DNA from: Macrotrachela quadricornifera
Lineage: Eukaryota > Rotifera > Eurotatoria > Philodinida > Philodinidae
NCBI GenBank assembly: GCA_022393335.1
Contig: JAJEKB010021263.1
Location: 1,571,227 to 1,635,226, forward strand
Direction of reading: 5' to 3'
DNA length: 64,000 bases
This document shows, in pieces, positions 55,370-64,000 of the stretch. The position numbers and the translations under genes were made by a program. The notes beneath the pieces were generated by a model. That model searched no databases, had not been told where the DNA came from, and saw nothing but the letters and a program-made list of their open reading frames with translations. How positions within the stretch are numbered: position 1 is the stretch's first letter; each line of letters opens with the position of its first letter.

Positions 55370-57472
55370 ATGGGTAATAAAAGTTTAACATTAAGAAAAT
55401 CGAAAAGTGTTGATTCTTCATCAAATTCAAAAATTTTATTAGATGATATTAATATTATTTGGTTAAATAGTAAAATGTTTGATGATGTAAATATTTTAAA
55501 TGAATTTCGTCAAATAGTTGATTCTGTTCATGTATTTTCCAAGCAAAATATTTGTGAAGAATTTCTTAAAAATGAAGTTAATGAACAACAAATTATATTT
55601 CTAATTGTATCTGATAAATATGCTGCAGATACATTTATTTCTCATATTCATCAATTAACATATATTGATTCAATTTATATATTTAATCAAAATTCATTTG
55701 AAAATGAATCTTGGATAAATAAATATTCAAAATTAAGAGGAAATATTTTTTTAAAAATTTCTGAACTTTGTAAAAAACTTTTAAAAGATATTCGTAATTG
55801 TCAAAATAATCTTATTGAAATTCAAACATTTCATTATGATCAATATAATCAACTTGAACCTGATTTTATGTATTCACAATTATTAAAAGAAATTTTAATT
55901 AATATTGAATATGATGAAAATGCTAAAAATGATTTTATTCAATATTGTATTAATCAATTATATTATAAAAATAATAATTATTTAGATATAATAAATGAAT
56001 TTTCTGATGATTATCAAAAACATTCACCAATATGGTGGTATACACGTGAATGTTTTGTTCATGTAGTACTTAATAAAGCATTTCGAACAAATAATATTGA
56101 TATATTAATTAAAATGGGATTTTTTATACGAGATCTTCATAAACAAATTCAATATTTATATTCTACTCAACAACATTCATTAATAATTGTTTATCGTGGT
56201 CAAGGTGTAACTATAAATCGATTTGAAAAATTATGGAAATGTAAAGGTGGTCTAATATCATTTGATCATTTTCTTTCAACAACTCTTGATAAACAAATTT
56301 CACTTAAATTTGCACGACGTGCAATTGAAAAACCAGGTCTTCGTGGTATTATATTTCGTATGATAATTGATCCTAAAATGACTCATACATCAAGTCCATA
56401 TGCATTATTAAATGATTTAAGTTATTATATAAAAAAGAAATGTGAAAAAGAAATACTTTTTTCTACTCATACTGTTTTTCGTATTGAAGATATTCAACCA
56501 ATGAAAGATGAAAATAAAATTTGGCAAGTTTGTTTAAAATTAACAACATATCAAGATGATCAAAAACTTGAACAATTAACAAAACATTTACGTCAACATA
56601 TACAATCATCATTAAATCCTTGGGAAAATTTAGCAAAATTAATGTTAACTATGAAACAATATGATAAAGCACAAGAACTCTATGAAAATATTTTAAATAA
56701 AACATCATTAAATGATAATGAACAATTAGCTTTTATTTATCATCAACTTGGTTGTGTTCATAATTCAAAACATAATCTTGATAAATCACTTGAATATTTT
56801 CTTAAATCTCTTTATATTAAAGAAAATAATTTATCAAATAATTTTCAACATCCGGATTTAGCTGATACTTATTCAAATATTGGTTCAATTTATCATAGAC
56901 AAGGTGATCTCGATAATGCTTTATTATATTTTCAATGTGCATTAAAAACAAATACAAATGATGAAAAAATTTTAGCATCAATTTATAATAATATTGGAAT
57001 TGTTTTTGCACGACAAGAAGTTTTTTTAAGTGCTTTAGAATATTTTGAAAAAAGTCTTGAAATTGATTTAAAACGTCTTCCATCAACACATCCTGATCTT
57101 GCAACAACATATTCAAATATTGGAAGAGTTTATTTTGCATTAGAAGATTATTCGAATGCATTAATTTATTATAAAAAAACACTTGATATTTGTCGTTTAT
57201 CATTACCACCAAATGATCCATCTTTTTTAAATGCAATAGAACATTATCAACATACAGTTTCATTATTACCAAAAAATCATCCATCTTTATCAAATGCAAT
57301 CGATCATTATCAAAATGTAATTTCTTTATTACCAAAAACGCAATTAAAAGTCATTTTACCATTATCAACACAATATGAACAACAGTATTTACATATGAAA
57401 TTATTAAGATGTTCAGGTAGATTAAATGGTAAAGTTTCAAATCGTTCACGAACAAAAAAAGGAAAACATTAA
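55370..57472 (+). CDS. ADP-ribosyltransferase fused to TPRs, intact
   Basis: 700 aa, intronless, ATG at 55370 (MGNKSLTLRKSKS; Gly2 could be myristoylated but the site is not optimal). The N-terminal 200 residues have a strand/helix pattern shared with the pseudogene at 20337 (IIWLNSKMFDDVNIL, QIIFLIVSDKYAADTF). Next come HSPIWWYTRECFVHVVLNKA and the mono-ADP-ribosyltransferase domain. It has LIIVYRGQGVTINRF with Arg276, SFDHFLSTTLDKQISLKFA with Ser303, and CEKEILFSTHTVFRIEDI with Glu359-Lys-Glu361. This is the complete R-S-ExE signature of arginine-specific enzymes. About five TPRs follow (AFIYHQLGCVHNSKHNLDKS, PDLADTYSNIGSIYHRQGDL, PDLATTYSNIGRVYFALEDY), with a basic C-terminus (SRTKKGKH). 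The TPRs probably select the protein target, which is unknown. Confidence 0.88.
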   Translation: MGNKSLTLRKSKSVDSSSNSKILLDDINIIWLNSKMFDDVNILNEFRQIVDSVHVFSKQNICEEFLKNEVNEQQIIFLIVSDKYAADTFISHIHQLTYIDSIYIFNQNSFENESWINKYSKLRGNIFLKISELCKKLLKDIRNCQNNLIEIQTFHYDQYNQLEPDFMYSQLLKEILINIEYDENAKNDFIQYCINQLYYKNNNYLDIINEFSDDYQKHSPIWWYTRECFVHVVLNKAFRTNNIDILIKMGFFIRDLHKQIQYLYSTQQHSLIIVYRGQGVTINRFEKLWKCKGGLISFDHFLSTTLDKQISLKFARRAIEKPGLRGIIFRMIIDPKMTHTSSPYALLNDLSYYIKKKCEKEILFSTHTVFRIEDIQPMKDENKIWQVCLKLTTYQDDQKLEQLTKHLRQHIQSSLNPWENLAKLMLTMKQYDKAQELYENILNKTSLNDNEQLAFIYHQLGCVHNSKHNLDKSLEYFLKSLYIKENNLSNNFQHPDLADTYSNIGSIYHRQGDLDNALLYFQCALKTNTNDEKILASIYNNIGIVFARQEVFLSALEYFEKSLEIDLKRLPSTHPDLATTYSNIGRVYFALEDYSNALIYYKKTLDICRLSLPPNDPSFLNAIEHYQHTVSLLPKNHPSLSNAIDHYQNVISLLPKTQLKVILPLSTQYEQQYLHMKLLRCSGRLNGKVSNRSRTKKGKH

Positions 57473-57842
57473 TTTTTTGTAAATAAAATTTAAAAAAGTT
57501 TATTCAAACATTTTCTTTTTATTGATTTAATTACAATAACATAGTTCTTTTTAAATAGAATAACTGTTATTAGGATTAACGGGTGACTCATAAATAATCA
57601 TTTTCTTTTCTCTTACATGCTGAACATTAATATTTTTCCTTCGTATGCATGTGATAGAGAATTTTCTGCTCTGCAAGTATATGTGTTCATTTGTAAATGA
57701 ATGAAATCAAAAGACTTACAAATGTTAGTATTGTGTTTTCATGATGAAAACCATAGTGATCATCAAATTTCTAAAATATTGTGAAATGTAGTGTCAAAGT
57801 CAATAATTAACAAAACTGGCTCTCTTCGTCCATGTAAACCTC
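57473..57842. other. Intergenic, nothing recognised
   Basis: AT-rich 3' flank of the ART-TPR gene. Confidence 0.4.
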
Positions 57843-58290
57843 TTATGTCGAAAACATCGAGTTCGTACAAAAAAAATTTCATTTGAATGGTTAAACAGCA
57901 TTGGATTTTAAGAAGCAAGTTAAAACGATTAAATTTTTGTAAATGGTTAGAGAATACATTAGAAAATTAATGTCTATGAAAATCTTAAACGATTTGATAT
58001 TAATGAATTTTACAATAAACAAAATGATAGAATATGAATTTCTTATAATTATCTTGAAGCTGATAAAAACGGTACAATCCATCAGAACACAAAAGTTTCT
58101 CAAGAGGTTATGATATGCTTTCGGGCTTGTTATAATGATATTCCTTGTCCTGTGATTATTGAAGAACGGTACAATAGATCATACAAATTATATTGATCAA
58201 ATACATCCAATCGCATTAAAAGATAAAAAAGAAACTTCTTGGCTCAAAGTGTATATTTCAACAAGATGGTGCATATTCTCGTAAGTTATG
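57843..58290 (+). pseudogene. Tc1/mariner-type transposase remnant
   Basis: Segments in two frames: FEADKNGTIHQ-like, VSQEVMICFRACYNDIPCPV and IIEE, then GTIDHTNYIDQIHPIALKDK, then after a 1-bp shift IFQQDGAYS. This is the MVW.G...G.T.PVI..GT.....YI..ILP......FQQDGA..H block around the second catalytic Asp. Multiple stops; no ends found. Confidence 0.6.
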
Positions 58291-60604
58291 AAGAATATTT
58301 TCCTAATTTTTGATCTAAAATACGGTGATTACTCTATATAGTATGAGTTATGTACACAAATGAACTGGAATAAAATACAGAATAAAGTAGAAAATTCTGT
58401 CTTTTTTGTATTAATCTCATTTTCCTAGGTACAGACTAAAACTCTCACGAAGACAACACAAAAGTAACTGGTTATTTATAGACCACTCGTTAATTTATCT
58501 ATCTCTATACCTCAGTTATGGTAGATTTGTAAGCAAATAAAGAAAAATATTCGTTTGTATATGTAACATGTGCGATTTTGTTTATTTCTTTTTCTCTTTT
58601 ATTTTCGTTCGTATTCTTTTTTACTGTTTAACTCATTTCAATGTTGGAAGAAAAGCATTTGGCGTCATTTTTTTTTCAAGTGTATTTTAATATGTCATAT
58701 GCAGGAATGGCTGACTTCTGCTGTCGAAGGTAAATACTCGCATTTTCTTCTTAAATAGATGCTTATAATTAAAATTATACAAAGCAAAATCATTCATAGA
58801 TCATCAATAAAAATGTAACAAGATCTGATTGAATCGACATATTTTCCAAGCATTTTCTTACATTCGCTGTATAAGATGTAGGAAATGATATAAATCGAAT
58901 TACGTTTTCTAGTTTTTTATACTATCCTCTTCTATTTTATTTATTTCACAGATGTTCGATGAGAATCTAATTGTTTTCAAAAGTTTAATACAAGTTTTTA
59001 TTAAGTATAATTTCTATATAAAAAAAGTCCATTAAATTGTATTTTCAAATTATTGTGCAATATATTTAATGTGCCATTTCATCGTGGATGTCAACAACAG
59101 AACTGAAATAAAAACGACATAATTCATTCACTTTTATTTTTTCTTCTAGTAAAAATTTAAAGGTGAGGGTGAACTTTCAGTATTTGTCCGAAGCGTAATT
59201 TTTTGTTAACCGTTAGAACTTCTCGTGCAAAAATATGACAATTCATGATTAAATTTGACAGACTAATTGATTTTCATGAATTAAATATAAAATAAATCTT
59301 AATTTATTATACACATTCTATCTCAAGAAGTCAATTATTCTGTCAGATTTAATTAGAAATTATGATATTTCTTCAAGTTTTTAGCTTTTTTCTTTTACAT
59401 GTAGCGCTATAAATACAATTTTTTTAAATACTCTATTTAATGTTAAGTCACCAAATAGTTAGCTGACTAGTAAAATGCACATCTAAATTTTATATGTAGC
59501 TTGTAGCGATAACATGTGAAAATTGCTTATATTCCATTTACTGTTGATTAAGGCAAGACAAAACAGATAGCAAGTAATCACAAATGGTCAAGATAGATTA
59601 TAAACGCTTCGAATGATGAATAATTAATTATGTATTGTAAAGTAATCAATTTTAATCGAGTATAATCTGAAAGAAATAAATACAACGGATTTTCTAAAAT
59701 TTAATGAATTTTTTCATATAAGTATGTCATCTCAATTTAATACAATTTATGTAAGAGTTCTAACTTTATCCTCTTTACGTGATTTTAGTTCGGTGATAAT
59801 TTCTTAATTATAGCCATGAACTATTCAAGTAATCATGGAACATTGAAGATATTATGTTCTATTCTTAAAAAAAACGCACTTTTTATGTGTATGATTAAAA
59901 TCTGATTTTTATGAAACATGATTTAACAGGATTCTTGAAGTATATACACATAGATGTTGCTACACACTTTTCCCTCCCACAAATCTAACAGACAATTTTT
60001 TGGGTATTTTTCATGATACCACTGTCATTTTGTGGAACTCATATATTTTACAAAGGAAAGTATACTGTGTAAGTTTTAAGACGAAGTCTTGCGGTTATTC
60101 CCCCGTACAATCCTCCGTTACAGACCTTAGTAATCGGAGTAACGGCTGGCAGTTACATATCTCGAGTAACGGAAATGGAGTTTAGCAAGCGTAAAAAGAT
60201 GAGTTTCTTTAGTAACGAGAGGGGAAGACATGTTTATCAAAGAGTGCATTTTTACAGAAATCAGAAGTAAAGATCAATGAGTACATTTATTTGACCAAAA
60301 AGAAGAAGTTAAGCAAGCATTAAGGAATCTCAATAATGAAAAAAAAATGCTTATTCAGAACGGTTTCCCATAGGAACTGAAACTAAAACGTAGGTTAGTT
60401 GTGTAGATATTGATTAATACTGTCGTTCATATGTCTTTGATATCAATTATATTCATACGCTACTAGCTCTAGTAACTAGAGTAAATATTTTTTTTCAGAT
60501 ATTTGAATAAATTTATAAGATATTAGAAAGAAAAAATCTTGACAATCATCAAGGCTTACTTCCTAGACTTGAAATATCATTATAAAATTGTTCTAGAATT
60601 TAAA
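58291..60604. other. Intergenic, nothing convincing
   Basis: AT-rich. Around 60100-60215 the sequence AGTAACGG or a close variant recurs three times. Short frames have no recognisable domain. Confidence 0.45.
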
Positions 60605-62278
60605 ATGAATAATTACAACAATAATAAAACGATGACTTATTTTATGGACTTACCCGATGAATTGTTAGTTAAAATTCTTTCTTATCTAAACATCACTGAT
60701 ATTCTCCAAGCATTCAACGAACAAAATCAACGTCTTAATCATCTTATATATGACTATGAATGTGTTCGACATGTCACAATGACTAATGAGATGACAAATT
60801 CTTGGCTTGATCAATATATGCCAAAACTCGAACATAATATTGAGATCATATGTCTTAACGAAGATTTTTTGCAATGTGTCTTTGCTGATAAATGGATATT
60901 TCCAAAACTTCACTTAATTAATCTTCAAGGAAAACTATGGAATATGAGTCTAACAATTGATAATAAATCTGCTTCAATTGTCCTAGTATCTTCTTTAAAT
61001 TTTCTTCGTGAACTTGGTCTTCCTACAAAACAATTTTTAATTCATACACAAAATCATATCAATGATGTAAGTAAACAAAACAAATATTAATGTTTATATT
61101 CTATTATACTATATATAAAGTTTCAGAATAAAATCGACAGTTCTAAACCATTTTTATGTCCATTTATCAAACGTCTATTAGTTGACGCATATTTTTCGAA
61201 TGATTTATACGCCATGTGTACTCGTACACCCAATTTAACTCATTTAACAATTAGTAATTTTGTATTTAATTGGGATACATTAAGTTATTCTAATGGAGAT
61301 AATTCCATCAAAGGACCAACGCATTTAGTAGAATTAAATATCATAAGAGCTGCATTGCTGGACTTTGATTTATTAGAATTGTTAATCAAGAGCTGTCAAG
61401 CATCACTTAAGAAACTATTACTTAATGTTAATATTTATGAACCAATTAATGGATGTCGTTTAGAATCATTATTCAAATCATGTGAAAAACTAGAAAAGCT
61501 TGCATTTTTATTTGATTTACCAAGTTTGACAATCGACTTGAACGGCTATCCAAGCACGTTTGAAAGTGAATGGTGGCTTGATGTGCGTCGTCCTACAATT
61601 TACATTCAATGTAACGCTAATCGTAATACAATAATTACCACAATGCCATGTCAATTTTCATTCCCTTTCACGGATGAATTAGAAAATTGGCATTTCAGTA
61701 AAGGAGACCGAAACTCATCATGTGTTCGTTTTACAAATATAAATACAATTAATTTCACTAATAATGTTCATCAATCCATTAGTCTCGAATATTTATATTC
61801 TATTGATCATATATTTACCTCACCTAATCAAACTTTATCTTTTGATTATTGTCATTTGGAATCCGTAGACATTTTATTCTCCATAGTAAGTATAATAATG
61901 ATCTTTAGTAGAATTTATTTTCACATAATATGATCATTATAGCTCATGGATGATACATCAATGACACCGGTATTACCAAATGTTAAACATTTTATTGTTG
62001 GTTCAAAAAGTAAACTTGATTCAATGATGTTATGTGTTTGGATACTTTTGTCACCGAATCTAAAAATATTAGATATATCCAATTTGACAATTTTTGATAA
62101 AATCGAATTGGCAAAAGGATTGAGCGATATGCTTGATAATGATGAACGATTAAAGCCAGCTTTTGATCGAATTAATCAATTGATAATTTTAAAAAATTCG
62201 CACTCTGTTGATATAGAGACAAAAAATGAATTATTAATAGCTTATCAAAAAGTTTTTATAAAAGCGAAGTTAAGCTAA
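60605..62278 (+). CDS. F-box protein, three exons
   Basis: Exons 60605-61066, 61127-61885 and 61943-62278, introns of 60 and 57 bp (GAT|GTAAGT..TTTCAG|AAT; ATA|GTAAGT..TTATAG|CTC), all phase 0; 518 aa. The F-box lies near the start: MTYFMDLPDELLVKILSYLN then ITDILQAFNEQNQRLNHLIY. The rest is a divergent leucine-rich-like C-terminal region (NLTHLTISNFVFNWDTL, LVELNIIRAALLDFDLLELL, LKILDISNLTIFDKIELA). Probably a substrate-recognition subunit of an SCF ubiquitin ligase. The ATG at 60605 is the first in frame that gives a compact N-terminus; a second ATG (MTYFMD) is 9 codons on. Confidence 0.85.
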
Positions 62279-64000
62279 AGAATTTTAACAAGTTCTTTTT
62301 ATATTAATATATACAGTTATGATCAAACAGGCTTTTACATCTTTTTCTACAGATATTGTCTTATATACGCATCCTCTTCGAATTGTTTTTTTATTATGGT
62401 TGATAGCCCACAAAGTATACTATAGTATAACTACCGAACAGTCACTCTAAAAAGAACGATGCTTATAGTTACTTCGAACCATAGGAAAAATATTCTAAGA
62501 TTAAAGAAAAGAATTTTGTGCAAGTTTTTTTTGACTACAGTTGTACACAGAGTGGAGGGCGCATCAATAATAAGCCTTCCATTATTTTGCATATATATAT
62601 ATATTTCAATCCTGTTAGAGATCAAAATGCTTTTTAAAAGATACATCTTCCAATATTTTCTACAATCTTTTCTATTTCAAGTGGTTCGATTGTAATTTGT
62701 TAGTTTATTACTATCTATAAAGCAGATTTATTTAAAAAAAAATCACAACTTTCTAATGAGGAATATTTAGTAAAATTAGCACATCCCAAAATAACAATAT
62801 ATTATAGAGAAATCCACTAAAAGGTCTTGTTTTGTAGAACAAATTTTCATCTACAAAACCCGCTATGTCACAAATTTCTATTATAAAGCTATTCTAAGTC
62901 ATGGTAATTTATCAGAAAAAATTGCATTTCAACCTTGTTTAGTGTTTTGAGTATAACATTGTCATTCTTCACTTAAATTTAAAAACTTTATTTTCTTTGA
63001 ATACTTCATGTTTTTGGTTAACAGAAAAAGTGTAACTCTAAATTTTTTCGAAACGGTACATGATTGAGAGCTGAAATATTTGTCATTTATCGAAATTTTT
63101 ATTTTACATCTATTATAAAAATATCAGCCAAATCAAACTACCTATTGAAAAGTTATAAGACAGATCAAATGAGTATATGAATCTTTTATTTTAAATAGTT
63201 TTGTTATTTTTTCTCTGAAACAAAGCTGATAAGAGAGATCTTTTTCATTACCAGCTTAATCTCTTCTCATATGGTCTGCGTGCTGCCAGTTCTATCACAG
63301 AGAAAGCTAGAGTGAAGTTTGTGATTCCATATAAAAATATGTATAAGTGCGTGTAAAACAATGTGAGCGTTTGATGAAGAGAAAAGGAATGAATAAAATT
63401 CAAATGAATTACATATAACAAAAGAGTGTTGAACGCTGTATGAACAGGCTTATTTATATCCTTTTTCTCTTGTACTATTACAATAAAAAAATATCATCAA
63501 AAACTGATGTTCTTTTTTTGTAACATATTCTTTATAACTTATTGCTACTACAAGCTAGAGAGTTGAAATTTAGTGTAGTTCTAGAACAATTAGAGGGTGG
63601 TAACATATAAAAAACTTGCAATTCACTCATATATATTATTTATTTCGTATGTAATATTATTTTTTATTAAGTCTAATTAATTGTTCATATATGATATTTT
63701 GTGAAATCTTCTTAATAAAAGAAGAATAACTCAAATAATAACTTTTACTAAAGGAAAGGAAATTTTCTATTTGATACTATGAAGTTATTGAAGTATCTAT
63801 ATGACATGCAAACGTAAAAGAAAATTTTCTTATAACTACGTAGAAGGATACTCATTGGTTAATGAAAATATGCAATGTCATTATTTATTTTTTCTATTCT
63901 GTTTCATTCTTATTAATGCGTCATTTTAAATGCTTTTCTCTACATAAATAAATGGGTTTGTATGATGTTATAGTATATTTTCAATTACAAAATATTTTGA
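62279..64000. other. Intergenic to window end, nothing recognised
   Basis: AT-rich; a short (TA)n run occurs near 62591-62604. No gene or element supported. Confidence 0.45.

Overview
The window looks like nuclear DNA of a bdelloid rotifer (Rotaria or Adineta type). It is visibly AT-rich. Many genes have short introns (about 50-70 bp) with GT..AG borders, while others are long and intronless. It carries families that are expanded in bdelloids: F-box proteins with divergent leucine-rich-like tails, and ADP-ribosyltransferases fused to kinesin-light-chain-type TPRs. It also holds genes of non-metazoan character next to many single, decayed transposons of different superfamilies. The organism call is an inference from gene content; no rRNA or tRNA gene was recognised.

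Layout. 1-9.2 kb: an F-box gene cut by the window edge, an F-box gene on the minus strand (2946-5299), a 1.2-kb foldback element that ends 37 bp upstream of that gene's ATG, and a degenerate cysteinyl-tRNA synthetase paralogue (8087-9208). 10.4-17.8 kb: a minisatellite, a deleted hAT-like transposon, a small secreted-protein pseudogene with one stop codon, a small gene with a decayed tandem copy (15.1 and 16.2 kb), and a 708-bp inverted-repeat element. 18.6 kb: a bacterial-type peroxiredoxin. 20.3-23.2 kb: an ART-TPR pseudogene with a 126-bp tandem TPR array. 24.1-26.6 kb: a dead piggyBac element flanked by TTAA.

27.6-31.7 kb: two co-oriented intronless genes, a membrane-anchored FAD monooxygenase and an oxidosqualene cyclase of cycloartenol-synthase type. 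They could form the epoxidation-cyclisation steps of a triterpene or sterol pathway and are the most interesting pair in the window. 33.5-39.0 kb: a Ty3/gypsy LTR retrotransposon with a 5-bp target duplication, near-identical LTRs, a textbook -1 frameshift site at the gag/pol junction and one nonsense codon in integrase. 41.8-45.6 kb: a solo LTR, a transposase-like gene of unnamed family surrounded by copies of a CATCGCGTTAC motif, and a 241-bp MITE with an exact 8-bp target duplication.

46.5-48.2 kb: a four-exon nuclear receptor. 48.9-50.6 kb: a mariner element nested in a Merlin element. 51.0-53.6 kb: a 14-exon thioredoxin-glutathione reductase whose C-terminus is Gly-Cys-Sec-Gly, with a candidate SECIS element in the 3' UTR. 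54.3 kb: a hAT fragment. 55.4-57.5 kb: an intact ART-TPR gene with all ART catalytic residues. 57.8-58.3 kb: a Tc1/mariner transposase remnant. 60.6-62.3 kb: a three-exon F-box gene. The rest is AT-rich intergenic sequence. Functionally, redox defence (peroxiredoxin, selenoprotein reductase), putative triterpene synthesis, ADP-ribosylation and F-box-mediated protein turnover sit among transposon remains; no operon is implied apart from the possible co-regulation of the two triterpene genes.
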